Shown in pieces: positions 1-11,900 of a DNA stretch of 64,000 nt; within the stretch, counting starts at the first letter, position 1; each line of letters starts with the position of its first letter. The position numbers and the translations under genes are program-made. The notes under the pieces were generated by a model. That model did no database searches and was not told where the DNA came from. It saw only the letters and a list, made by a program, of their open reading frames with translations. The stretch lies in NCBI GenBank assembly GCA_016806645.1, contig JACSYO010001861.1, positions 1,092,501 through 1,156,500 on the forward strand, written 5' to 3'. This stretch comes from Ophiodon elongatus. Lineage: Eukaryota; Chordata; Actinopteri; Perciformes; Hexagrammidae.

Positions 1-149
1 TGGGGACTTGTACACTGCATAAATCTGACTAACTGATTGAAATGTCAAAGTGTTTATTTCCTTTCTTTGCTGTATTGATTACTTAACTGGCCTAACAGAC
101 ACAGACCTAGGGACCCAAAGGGTCAGGAGCCCCATTGGGCTGTCACTGA

Positions 150-420
150 AAGAGACACAACCATTACAGAAATGCAAAACTACCACAATGAGCCACAAAA
201 TGACTATAAAGAAATGCTTCTATACTAAGACGGAAAATGACTACAAAGAGAAATAAAATGACTTTAAAGCGATTTGAAATAACCACAAAGACGCAAAACT
301 GCCTTTTAAAGATGAAAAACAACTACAAAGAGACACAAAATAATCATCAAGAGATACAGTATGAAGCAACCTCTAAGACTTTCAAACCAACCACAAGTAG
401 ATGCAGATGGCCACAGAGTG
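150..420 (+). repeat. Degenerate minisatellite, about 20-bp units
   Basis: Units resembling acaaagagacacaaaatgac recur in degenerate form with variable spacing. They are flanked by two short related blocks around ggggccccattgggctgt (about 128-145) and ggggcccattgtctcac (about 483-500). Short frames read through it are repetitive and not genes. The arrangement is seen directly; I recall similar arrays from other fish genomes but cannot name a family. Confidence 0.6.
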
Positions 421-728
421 TGTCGCTTTCAGTCTGGGTGTCTTGTCCCAAGAGGTGGGGGACAGTTTACATGTCTTTATCCAGGGGCCCATTGTCTCAC
501 AATCTGTCCATGTTCTGTTATCAATGTGCAGATACACAATCCCAAGACTGACAGAGGTGCAAGCAGGTAATATATACAGCTTTTATTTTTTCACCCTTTT
601 TGTCTTTTACTTCTTTTTTCCAGTTGCTGGAAGTTGAGTTGTTTGAAAGAAAATAGTCCCAATGAACATGAAACTTCTCACAACAAGGTCTGTGGGTCAA
701 TTGATTGATGGATTTTAGACATTGTTTG

Positions 729-975
729 TCAGATACAGCGCCACTGTGCCCGCATGAAAATACCCATAAACCAGGAAACTACTCACCATTTGAAATATGA
801 ATATGCATGTCTTTCTCTGAAAGGGACAGTTAATCCAAAAATCTAAAATTCATATTTTTCCACTTACCTGTGTTATTTATCAATCTAGATTGTATTGGTG
901 TGAGTGGCCTAGTTTTAGAGATATTGGCCATATAAATGTCTGCCTTCTCTCCAATGGGACTAGATGGCAGTTTCA
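729..975 (+). repeat. Interspersed repeat family A, copy 1
   Basis: This segment aligns with a second copy at 14833-15050 in the same orientation. Shared landmarks in order are the cagatacagcgcca start, a ggacagtt block, catatttttc, cttacctgt, tatttatcaatctagatt, agatattgg and gtctgc-ttctct. Two diverged copies 14 kb apart show an interspersed element, probably a short non-autonomous DNA transposon common in perch-like fish. I see no clear terminal inverted repeats or target duplications. Confidence 0.7.
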
Positions 976-3046
976 TGTAAGAACTATTTCAAGGTCTGTG
1001 GATTATCTTTAGTAACCGGGTCTTAAATTCCGGAAAGTGACATTGTCGTTAAGATTATAGAAGTGTGCCGTCTGTTGTCAGTTACAATTTGACCATCTAT
1101 ACAAATAGTGCCACTTCTGATGCAGTGAATTTGATATATGTATATAGACTGAATCTTCTGACATCTGATCGGCGCCTTCAGTCAAGCATGCTGTTCAGTA
1201 TGAACCGGGAGAACTCTGAGGGTTTATGAATCTGACTGCAACCAAACAATGACAGCATTTTGAAGTAGAAAAATAGTTTTATACCAACTACATCTCTTCT
1301 CCTGTCTTTTTTTTTCTCAAATTCTGCAACAATCAGTAAAAGTGGTTAGTTTCAAATCATGATTTGCCAAATATTCTTTAAAAAACACTTTGATTGGATC
1401 TGAAATATACAGCAGAGGAAATGAAACATGTTCTGTCAAACAGGGGAGATATTAGTTGGCTGCCTGGCCTTCAAATGTAGTTTTGGATGCCTTGGAAAGC
1501 TTTAAAGCAATTAATGGGACTGATGACAAGAAAGCCTGTTCATTAAATAACTTTAAATCAGGGATCAGGCCAATTGTTCCTGATGATAGAAGAACATGTT
1601 ATGCATTCATTCTGCAAATTAGCTTCCTTTTGAGTTTGGCATCAAATTAATTTCATCCAAATTACTAATTTGAAGCTTTGATAGATGCAGTTCTCAAGGG
1701 AAGCAAATATTATTCTGTATTGTATGTTCCTTTAATACAAAACTACTTATTTGCAACTTTAATAATATAGCACCCCTGGCCTTCCAAAAAATAAACACTA
1801 AGTTGTTTTTTTCACCCTCAGCATCCCAGCCTGGCCCGGTTCTCAGTTGCATCATTGTGTACCATTTGCATCGATATCAGCACTCCTGAGCCAATGTAGA
1901 CCACCAGAGTCCCCTCACTCATTACAGATTTTCCCCGGGTGATTTTATTCTGCAACCTGCCGTAGCCTGCTCGTGGACGGAGACTGTCCCCACAGACCGC
2001 CACAGACCTGCACGGTCAGCTAAATGAACAGTGATGAGGCTTCCCTTGCCTCGGGCACAGACACTCAACTATGGTAACAAGCATTTAGCGGTCATTTAAT
2101 AGTAGGCTGCACATTGTTTAGTACGTGCAGCAGCCAAATCACACTGACAGTCCTGCATGGCAGGTTTTCATAGCTCCTAATGACATTTGAACAAATGACT
2201 AACTGTGAGGGAGCGCTAAGCACAAAATATGTTAAAAAATGTTAAAAAAAATACCCCCAGCAATTTTATGCCATGAAAATGCACGTGAAGCTGTGGCTGG
2301 AAAGGATTCCACAGTCTGTCATGCAGCCCCAACTGGAGATAATGACCTGTGCTGCACCATGAAGAGCCACACAAGACTGTTTTTTACAACTCATCACTTG
2401 CACATCTGCATGTGCATGATCTATTTGGGATCGCTGTAAGTATACGATCCGCAACATCGCTCCACACTGAATCAAACAACAATAGATAACATTCCGCGCC
2501 TTTACCAAGACCTTAACGAGCTCTGTAATGACAGACTGCACGATGAGCACATCCGAAATCAAGAGAAAGAAGGAGAGAAAGCTTAAGAGGAAGAAAAGAC
2601 ATTGTTCAAGTAGAGATGAAAACCTGAATGATATAGTTTTGATGTTACCGAATCTGATGCATAAGCAATGATGATCATTTTTTTCTGCTCATTGTTCGAT
2701 TCGTATATGGGCTATACGACGATTTTCATGTTTTCCTCTAAAAGTTTAATAAGACCATAAAGACGCAGCGTGCACATCGCAACAGGGGTTATAAAGAAAG
2801 ATTTCCAAATGTTGTTTTCCTAATTTTTCTAAATCCTTAATTTCGACTTCCAGAAATGAAGCTTAACATCATGTACTCTGACAAGCGCAGTGCTCTGGGA
2901 CTGATCCAGCCATACAACTCACCATCATTCACAACCACATCTGAAATAAAAAAAAAAATTAAAAAAATACAGTAACCTACAAATGTAACAGATACACAAA
3001 ATCCAAAGGTACGAACATCGCCTCTATAGGTTCCGCATTTACTCAC

Positions 3047-3419
3047 CAAAGAGGGAGTTTGCAAAGCCGTACCACACGCATCCGCCTTCTCCTATGAGCC
3101 ACCTTCCCTGCGTGCTGGCGGCAAAGCTGAACGGCGTCCCCAGTACGCACACCAGCAGGTCGCTGATGGAAATGTTAATCAGGAGCAGGTTGATGGGCGA
3201 CCGCAGCATCTTGTAGCGGCAGAAGAGCACGAGCACCAGCAAGTTGTTCATAAGTCCCAAAGTGCCGATGAAGCCCAGGCACACAGCCACGATCAGGTTC
3301 CCTGTCGGGGTGAGGGTGGACCGGTGTGAGCCTCCCCTCAGGTGCCCTTCCCCGGCTGCGGCACACAGAGCATTGTTGACCCCTGCGCAGCCGCTCAGGC
3401 TCACGTTGGACACGATCAT
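3047..3419 (-). CDS. tmtops: TMT/encephalopsin-type opsin, first coding exon (partial gene)
   Basis: This is the N-terminal part of a seven-helix, light-sensing G-protein-coupled receptor of the non-visual TMT (teleost multiple tissue) / OPN3 opsin group, which forms a retinal-bound pigment at the plasma membrane. The exon gives 124 full codons. It encodes an extracellular N terminus with an NVS glycosylation site (residues 5-7), helix 1 (about 41-67, with the NN of the class A asparagine position), a short basic loop (RYKMLRSPIN), helix 2 (about 77-101) with Asp87 in SISDLLV (position 2.50), and Cys114, the helix-3 disulfide cysteine. It stops at NSLFG with a TTTG|GTGAGT donor. I chose the ATG at 3417-3419 (MIVSNVSLS) because that N terminus suits TMT opsins; an in-frame ATG 36 bases upstream would add a poor extension. 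The retinal lysine is in a later exon outside the window. TMT is favoured over OPN3 by the SPINLLLINIS, GTPFSFA and WYGFANSLFG residues; the exact paralogue is undetermined. Confidence 0.85.
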
Positions 3420-3759
3420 CGCAGTCCGGTGGCACACTGGGTGACCGCGGCGCACAGCTCGGCAGCTAATATGACATTTTCTTTTTTTTTCTTCTTCTGT
3501 GTGTTGAAAAACAATGTAAAGAAAAACTGTCTCTGGTAGCCAGAAACACTTGTTGTTGTAATAAATGGAAAAAGCGGAGCCAAACAGGAATGTGGGACAA
3601 TAAAAAGTGTTGTTTGTGAGGATGTCAAAACTTTGTTCACTTCAGGGAGCGGGGGGCGTTGGAAATTGAAAGAACAAACAAACAAACAAACAAACACAAC
3701 TTTTGCTTAGTCTTTGCTCCACCGTGTGGCACACTCTCACTCTTTCCAGAGACGCTCTT

Positions 3760-3885
3760 GTCTCTCACACAGGCACTTTTCCTCTCTGTCCGTATTTAAA
3801 TCACCGTTGCCCGCTCTCCAACAGCTGACGTCTGGGCTGAGAGGGGAGGAGGAGGATGGAGGAGAGGGGAGGGGGCGGGCGGAGC
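3760..3885 (-). promoter_or_regulatory. Candidate core promoter of the opsin gene
   Basis: Read on the minus strand toward the opsin start codon, the order is a GC box (the + strand reads gggggcgggcgg, 3871-3882), a CRE-like TGACGTC (3826-3832) overlapping a CAGCTG E-box (3822-3827), then a TATA-like TATTTAAAT (3793-3801). This would place transcription start near 3765 and give a 5' UTR of about 345 bases, which contains a (GTTT)n tract at 3678-3701. Spacing and orientation fit the gene. The motifs are visible; their function is inferred. Confidence 0.4.
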
Positions 3886-3959
3886 ACGCTGGTGGTTCCG
3901 TGGGGAAGAGAGCAGCATGTTAGTCTTGCGGCACACCAAGCGGACGATCGTCATGTGGC

Positions 3960-5790
3960 TCAATTAAGGTACTGCGCTAAAGTCGACCCGCTGTGCTCAG
4001 AGCTCCACCTAAAAGTTTCAGGAGCTGTCGTCTCTCTCCTAGTGCTGCTTTAAAGTCCACTAAGCACGCGTTGATGCGCGGCGCTGTCCGTGGTGCTGAA
4101 TAGTCTCCGAGGAGCGAGTCAAAAGCAGTGGCTGCTCCACTAATCAAATGTATTCTAGTTCGTCTGCATTTAAATTGCTGTACGAAAATAAAATATTGAC
4201 TCAAGGGTCCAAAGCTATGTGCATCTATTTATGTTTCAGGCCATATAGCAATAAATATGCAAACAAGTTAACTAATAAAATGCACCAGGTGACGTTTTTT
4301 GAGTTATAGCCTCCACACCTGTCTTAAGTTTATATTAATAGGAAGTCCATTGTTCAGTATTTAGCACATTATTTTGGCACAGGCTAAGAATATACTACTG
4401 TACTTCTAGTAGGCTCAAGGAAATGAGGTGTTGACTCTTTGTCTAGATTTTACCACACACGGAATGAATCACTCCTGAGTGAAAGATGAGATTTCCTCTG
4501 TTTGGTGCTGGTTAGACCAGAGGATGGCGATGAGGTCATTTTAGAGCATCAAGTAACACTTGGTAAAGCAGAAGTAAACTCAGCGTGACTCTGGGCTGTC
4601 ATGTCAATTTTATATACATAGCCCAATATCACAAATTTGCCTCAGGGGCTTTGCAATCTGTCATAGATAGACATAGAGGTGTGGTCATTTGACATGTAAG
4701 CTGATTTTTTTTTTGCACAGAGGAAATCAATTTAAGTAGGTTTTCCGCTTTCTGATGGCTTTTTTCTTTTCTGTTGTGGTTGATTCCATCTGTGAAATAG
4801 AATCATAATTTTTCCATCTGCCAGCACTGAAAACATATACTCCAGGTATGGCATTTTCGGACTGGAATAATGAGGAGCAGCGAACTGCTAAAACACGATG
4901 AGTGTCAAGCATCTACCCTCATGGTGTCCATATATTCTAGCACAGGCTGAGAGAAGTTATCTCTTTGCAGATAGCTCACCCTGTGCTGAACCTCAGAAGT
5001 TCAAGTCTCTTTTGGATGCTTTCTGTGTAGATGTCTGCTGCTGCCATACTTGTGCAATACAGCACAGACACCCACAATATGATCCAACAAAAAAAGAAAA
5101 AAAAGGGTTAAAAATATTAACAATTAGTCTGCATTTAAATCCAATTCCTCGTAGTCAAACGCTGGAATTTGGTGTTAAAGCAGTGCTCTTAATTATGCGT
5201 AGCCCGGTAAAAATGTGCCCTCTCGAAAGTTCCAAAATCAGATGGATAATTTACTCCTCCCCCTCATGGTCTGTTCTAATCCCTTCCCACCAAATAACAC
5301 CCTTGTCACACTGAAGCAAGGTAATTACCCGTAAAAACTGTACAGTGACATTTACTCTGACATCTTCCCCATAGTCCTACCTGTAATTGGACTGAATTAA
5401 GACACTTGAGTTCTATTGTGAATACCACCTCCATGTAATCATCTCGGTGGGACTGGGCAGTTGGTATTTTAGTTGAATTTCTAGGTCAAGGCAGTGGCTG
5501 CACTCTGGGTTAGATATTCAGGAAAATACAAATGGGGTTAGAAGGGCAACACAGCTAATCTATGTTACATGTAAATCAGAGAAAAGGTGCAACCAGAATG
5601 CTGTTTTATGGTTATCGCATTTATTTTATTTGTTATTTTATTATCGTAGTCTCTGTAAAGTGTTATGTTTATTCATAACCCCAATGATTATGAAGTCAGA
5701 GTCATATATTCAGGCCCCAATTGCTTCTAATTAAGCCTTGACTCTTTATTTTCAAACGTGGAGTCTCTGCTCAGCTATCATCCCTTACTT
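3960..5790. other. Intergenic, no gene seen
   Basis: AT-rich single-copy-looking DNA upstream of the opsin. The longest open frame (138 codons, + strand from about 4898) has no recognisable domain, crosses an A-rich tract and has no coding bias that I can see. I see no RNA gene or named repeat. Confidence 0.6.
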
Positions 5791-5966
5791 TAGACTCTAA
5801 ATTGCCCGTAGGTGTGAATGTGAGCGTGAATGGTTGTCTGTCTCTGTATGTGCCCTGCGATGAACTGGCGACCTGTCCAGGGTGAAGCCCGCCTTCGCCC
5901 AATGTCAGCTGGGATCGGCTCCAGCGCCCTCGCGACCCTGAATAGGATAAGCGGTTTGGATAATGG
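5791..5966 (+). repeat. L2-like tail of a tRNA-derived SINE or LINE
   Basis: The segment matches, in the same relative order, the 3' half of the SINE on the minus strand at 52188-52492. Shared blocks include ctctaaattgcccgt, ctgtctct, the gcgacctgtccaggg region and cgcccaatgtcagc. It then carries the gaccctgaataggataagcgg ending typical of L2-like LINE tails shared by fish SINEs. The tRNA-like head is missing, so it is a 5'-truncated copy. The 98-codon frame across it is repeat sequence. Confidence 0.75.
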
Positions 5967-5969
5967 AAT

Positions 5970-8470
5970 TGACTTTATGGTACTCTCTGAGATGTGGCTG
6001 CAGCAACTTTTGTACTTCATAATGTCATATCCTCATCGCTTCACTACCTCTAGCACTGGCTCCACAGCTCATTGTTTCTCTGTTGGGGATATCACTAGTT
6101 ATCCTATTGGCTCAACACAGAAATGAACACGTCTAATCCCCATTCAACCCCGAGTTAAATATAAGTCAGAGGCAATCACATCCACTGATGCAACATACAG
6201 TAGCATCAATATATTGAAGAATATACATAAACAATATAACAAAATGTACATTAGTCAGCAATATGCTGCTGATATGTTCGTCAGCTTTTCTCAAGAAAAT
6301 CTACAGCACATTTGCTATTCACAGATACGACCTGTAATATATAGTCTGCCTCATAAACCATTTGATACTGATTGTTACGTAAGTGGGGAGGAATAGAATC
6401 AAGATGGTATGTCAGAAGCAAAGCCACAAGTTGCAAACATGATTCATCTTCTACCACACCCATTAAGTTCTTCCAACCTGATATGTATATGCATAAACTT
6501 TAATGATCGCTGGTAAATCCAGCTCTTTTGTGAGCAGGACTAGGTATTGAATTCAGGTAATGTTTTTTTTCACGTTTTGTGCTCTTCAATTCGGTGTTGT
6601 ATCTGTATAATTATATAAATCTTTGTATTTCCTCTTCCAGACTTTCACTGTTTTAGTATCAGGCCTGGAATCAGTATACATTTGATTTGTTTATCCTGCA
6701 TCACAGAAAGATTTCGGAGGCTTTAGTTGGTGCTTTGTTTGTGTGTCGACAGTACCTGCTGTGTACCCAACTCAAGGTTAAAGTGTCACCAGGTATTGCA
6801 AATGTGCATTTAAATTATCTGCAAGGAGAGTGTGTACAGAAGATCTTTGTATGCAAGTGATCCAATAACTGCCATATTGTTAGAGACAGAAAACACAATG
6901 ACATCTCGGAGTCAAGGAGAGGAAACGGATAGAGAACAAAAGGAGCACCGGAGAGAGAGCAGGTGTGGGAAAAGGAAGGAAAGGTCAACAAAGGCTTTTA
7001 CTGCCATGTCACAGGGTTTGCTACAGGATGTTTTTGTATCTCAACATTTTTCTCAGGTGAAAGTGTATTTAAAACCCCAATCGTATTTGCATTTTTGTTC
7101 TAACTTTCTCCCTGCCCTCCACTCTCCCCCTTATATTCCCCCACCTGCCTCCGTTTCTCCTCCATCACCGCTGCCTTCCCCTCTGACATTGACCTTGGGA
7201 GCATGGCCGCTGCTGCTCTGCAACTTAATATGCCCGAGGCTTTGAGGAAAGCTCAAATGAGGTGCGGTGCCATGCATCAAATAGATTTATTGTCCACAGA
7301 TTTAGTACGCGGGTCCACCACAGACCCTATTTGGATACGTATGTCACTCGAGCCCCATGCTTTAAATGCTCCACACACAGCCGGTCATGACATGGCAAGA
7401 ATATATCTTAGCTGAGGCATGGGGGAGTGGTGGTCAGGAAAAGCTATCTGAGAATACATTGTGAGAGGCCGGTGAGAGTAAATTCACAATGCAACACAGC
7501 ATATTGTGGCAGACCGACAGGTGTCAAATCCAGTGCATGTCCCTGCACGTCTGTCCCCAACTCCAGGTTTATCTCCCAGGTTCTTCAAATGAACACTGGG
7601 GGATATTTTGACTACTAGTTTTACTGTAGAGCAATGATATAATGGTGGAGTGTAAAAGTTCATGCTTGACTTTGGAAACAGAATTTTGACAAAAAAATAA
7701 ATAAAAAATCTTAACTCTACTATGACAAATGAGCAAACTCAAGCCGCTAAGGAAGACTGTGAGATGCATTCAAAAAGATCCACAAAATGCTAATGGTCCT
7801 AATATCTGACGCTTTAGCTACTAAAGGTTCCAGTGTGACTTTACTATATGTATTTGTGCTGGTCAATTGATATGTGCTTATATCAATGGCAATTAAAGCC
7901 CTCTCTTTCATCACCCCTCACGTGGCTCAAGACTATCAGTTAAAGGAGACAAGGACATACAGCATGTAAGCGTCCACTTTATTGAATTTCTTCGTGGATT
8001 CATAGATTTTCTAATGGGGTTTGTCGAACCACTCCACAGAGAGCTAAGAGAGGCAAGAGGGAGCATGTTATGTATGTATGTATGTATGTATGTATAGAAA
8101 AAATAGAATTTAAACAGAATGTTGACCCTTTCCTCTTGCCGTTAAAGTGCATCTCACTCCCTGGAGTGAAAAGTGTGTCGGCATGGTCCCACCTGCTAGA
8201 GGGTAAACCCCTGAGGGGCAGCCCACAGGCAGATATTCAGACAGCAAACAAGCGGCGCTGACTCATCACACAGGGACAAGAACATCATCAAATTGATATT
8301 AACACTTGTTGCAAAAGCTGGTATCATTTGTACGAACGTGTGGTGAGTGCACTGTGGAAGGTAGAGTTTACCTTATACTGTATACGTCTTTTGAGGAGGT
8401 TAAAGTGAACATAGTGGACTGTGAACAGCTACAACTGCTTGACTTGACAGTCTTATGACTTGTTTGGAAT
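5970..8470. other. Intergenic, no gene seen
   Basis: Mostly AT-rich unique sequence. A 137-codon + frame from 6832 has a charged first half and a low-complexity, pyrimidine-rich second half (7090-7200) with no known domain; I treat it as chance. A (TATG)n tract lies at about 8068-8095. Nothing else is supported. Confidence 0.55.
8068..8095 (+). repeat. (TATG)n microsatellite
   Basis: About six to seven perfect 4-base units in a row. Confidence 0.9.
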
Positions 8471-8479
8471 CCGAAACAC

Positions 8480-8760
8480 TTTTATTTTGTCAAGTAGGTT
8501 TGCACATACAAGGATCATATTATCAGTGATGTCACAGTAGGTGTGTCCCTCAATTGGTAAAGAGAAACAAAAAAGCCCCAAGTAAGAGAGCCGAGCTTTG
8601 AAGCAAGTTTTATAGCGGTAAAACTGCGGAATTACAACTTCCGGGTTTGTCAGATGCTCTGAGCCCAAGCATGCTTTTTCCAATAGATTTACATTGGGAA
8701 AGAGACATCTGTAATTCAGCAGATCATTTATTTATTTATTTTTTATTACAAACACTTAAA
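8480..8760. repeat. Probable interspersed repeat, unnamed family
   Basis: Blocks such as tatagcggtaaaactgcgg, aacttccgggtttgtcag and tctgtaattcagcagatca are ones I recall as recurring in other fish genomes. They sit in a GC-richer patch followed by a T/A-rich tail near 8728-8745. No second copy occurs in this window, so the call rests on recall. Confidence 0.35.
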
Positions 8761-8969
8761 TAGTCCTTATTTAAATCATCAAGTCCTAAGAAATTCTAAA
8801 ATGCACTAATTGCAGAATCCAGAGTTATATTCCTTCTTCCGTTTGTGTGAGTGGTCCGTTTGTGTGGGTGGTCCGAGTGCTGGGAGGTTGGGTGAAAGGA
8901 AACACTAGTGTGCTTGCTCTACGAACCTATGGATCGGAAGATCAGGGTAATTTCATACTCTGAAGTCAA

Positions 8970-11900
8970 TTTTTTACATGCCTCATGCTTGAACTCACTT
9001 GTCTTGATTAAATTAGCTGGATGGCATTTCGATTTTTCTTGTTATAATAGATTTTAAAGAGTGACAATCATTTGAATGTAGGATCAGCATATTTCCTCTC
9101 CCCATTGTTTGTCCCCTCTGCAATTTAGTATACAATTGACTGCAGTAGTCAGCATTAAAAGAGCTTTAACCAAGTGTTGCCATCACACATGGAGATCAGT
9201 GGAAAAATGGATCCGACTCTCTCCAGCTAGAGCGAGTTAAGGTGGAGTAGGTTTTCCACTAATCACAGGTGTGGTGGCTTGATGCCCAGCTCTTCATCTT
9301 TCTGTCATCATCCTCTTTCTGTCATCATCCTCATCCACTACACACGCATGTTAGCTCTTGGGAAGTAAAGATACCAGCAGTACCCTGTTGATATAAGAGT
9401 GAAACGTGACAGTTATGAGTGAAAAGTCTGGTAGCCAAACAGAGGACACATCAATTGCTGAAACAGCTGATGCCGATTAGCTTGTGTGTAAATTCTGATA
9501 AAGGTCTTTTAATAAATCCATTTTTCTTGGTCTGCTGGTAAGGCACAGGCGATTGTCTGAGTCTGAACAAGTTAGTTTCCCTTTGCAATAAGATAAAAGT
9601 ATCCTTTGGACAACCAGCAGAGATTCGGAGGAATGGTGTCATACTTTGTATGACTCGGTCCAGCTGCTCCCCTTAGTTTTAGGGTTTTTTACTTCTTGTC
9701 TATATTGTATTGCTGTTGTTGCGTTGTGGCTGAACTATTTACTTTTTTAAAGCCTGTCAAAACAAACCAAAAGAACTATTGGATTAATTTAGCTTTCCCA
9801 CCCAATGTCAATTTGTCCCCTTCATTCTTAGTCTGATAATGCTCAATGAACAACTCTGTCTGGTTGTTTTTGTGAATTGACCCCTGTTGACAGAAGAATG
9901 TAAATTGTGGAAAAGACTAGAATTTTTGTTTTCTGGAAACCAGCGCTATATATTTCTTACAAAACAAGCATTTTAATTCAGGATTTAGTTGATGAAAATG
10001 TGTCTCTGGGACTCAAAACTCTTGCACTAAGCCGTTCTGGTGACCTTTATCAACGTCAAAATATGTACCATTAACCATTACAATACTGGTCTAAATTGAG
10101 TTTCCTAACTATTTAAAATATTTTTTTATTACATGTACATGTTATATTTCAACTTTAACAGTTGCTACATCGCAGTCAGGTATAATTCCAATACCAGTCA
10201 AGTGGATTCAAGACTGAGCCTAGGGTAAATGTCACTTGAAAAAACAAACCATAGTATTGGCAGTTTCTTATTGAAAAATAACAATCTCTTTCAATGTTAA
10301 AGAAGTTTGACTGAAGGATAAAGGAGAGCAGATTGTGGAAGTCTGTATGCTTAATAAATCTGGGAACTTTACCCTGACAAAAACCTCCTCAGTATATAAA
10401 GCAGACACTTTGATTGTTGTTTCTAGAAATGTAAGGACACCAACACGAGGAAGATCAAAGTACACCTGTGATTTAGTCTGAAGGACAAACCTGGCAGCTT
10501 AATCGGCCAGATAATTAAAGGTTTACTGATGTGGGGCTGATTATCGTCCGTAAAGAGCATCGCCCAGTGTTTGTATAAAAATCTGAAATTACACACTGTT
10601 GATTTTTGTCTTTTGTGTATTCCATTCTTCACAGAGGTCAAAGGTCAGAGTGCCTAGAAAAAAAAACAAGGCATTGTCTTGCTAATGGTCACTTAAGTAT
10701 ATTTGTCTCTGCTGTATCATGTTATGTCATGGGTGGCTGCATCACAGGGACATTAACCTAGGTCTTTGTTTGGACAGGCTCTAGTGACTCTGCCAGTGAA
10801 AAACATTTTATTTTCAGTAAATTATAACCCAAGTCCTCTTGAATCTCAAATGTCCTTTGGGGAAGGAAATATATAATAATAATAATAATTATTATTATTC
10901 CAAACTTCTTATAAAGTACTAGGATAATTCACTGCACTCATGCATTACATGAAAGTGCACTTTGAGCAACTTTGATGATACAAATGAAAAAGTACACAGT
11001 TTGATTTTCTTTCACTTCCAAATATCTGTGCTTTTAGGTGTCCTAATTATAATCATCTCACCTTTTAGCCCCTGAGACAGCATATTATGTTTTCTGTCAT
11101 CAAAACCTTTTTAAAGATCACCCCCTAATGAAGTGTAAAACATATCTTGTCAGATGAAACCCATTTATGTGTGGCCAACAACCAGATGAAGAAAGGCTGC
11201 TTGCTTTACAGTCTGAGAGGGACCCGGCGCTAAAAGCACTGAGTGCCTCTTTGGGTGATGATTGTGGGAAAACTTCTTTTCAAGCTTCATCAAAACATAT
11301 TTTTTCAATGCATTTTCTAGAGCTTTTACGACAAACAGCTCTCAATGTATGTGTAACGACTAGTCAAACGTATAAAAGACATGATTAGACTTCACCACCT
11401 TTTTATGACGGCTCTTTTAGTCCTTTGGCATCTGGAGTTTTCACACAAACACTGCCTAACCATGGTAGTTACATTTATATATAATATAGTGGATGTAGAA
11501 ATTACTGCTCCAGTCAAAATGATCCCGTAACATGAATGTATTATGGGATGATTGTAGCCATTTATAGCCAGAGAACAAGTTTCGTTATATATGGCTCCAC
11601 TGAACACAACACAAAAAATAGAAGCGAGGAACACGCTTTCCTTCTCGTACTATAATTATAACCTGCTGTTTAAGTTTCCGATGTTCTCTGCCTTACTTAT
11701 TTTATGTAAAGTGTGAGCAAAAGAACATCTTTGTACTGCATTCAAATGCGACCTTGGCATTTCTGGCAATGTTGTAATCTTTCAAATAAGAGATGACCTG
11801 TTTAAATCCATATTGAACTACTTTTTTATTATTAGCCAACTTTTTATTTCATGAAGCTTCTCCCAAGCAATAATATTTTCTGTGGAGAGGTGAGTCGACA

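Larger units (their letters stand above)
1..3046 (-). other. Partial intron 1 of the opsin gene
   Basis: The opsin on the minus strand ends its first coding exon at a GTGAGT donor just right of this stretch, so these bases should be intronic. I looked for the next opsin exon (transmembrane helices 3-5, beginning after the NSLFG residues) on the minus strand and did not see it. The remaining exons probably lie left of the window. The interval holds a degenerate minisatellite, one interspersed repeat copy and a GC-richer block at about 1815-2010 that is open on the minus strand but resembles no opsin segment. Otherwise it is AT-rich unique sequence. Confidence 0.6.

Noticed and set aside
1..3000. 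Search for opsin exons 2-4 on the minus strand
   Set aside because: No segment encodes helix 3 to helix 7 features (ERY-like motif, retinal lysine, NPxxY), so the exons are taken to lie outside the window.
3175..3444. Open frames of 86 and 66 codons overlapping the opsin exon in other frames
   Set aside because: They are shadows of the GC-rich opsin exon; only the minus frame with helix 1, helix 2 and the conserved cysteine matches a protein family.
4898..5314. 138-codon + frame
   Set aside because: No recognised motif, and it crosses an A-rich tract giving KKEKKG; no splice or promoter context.
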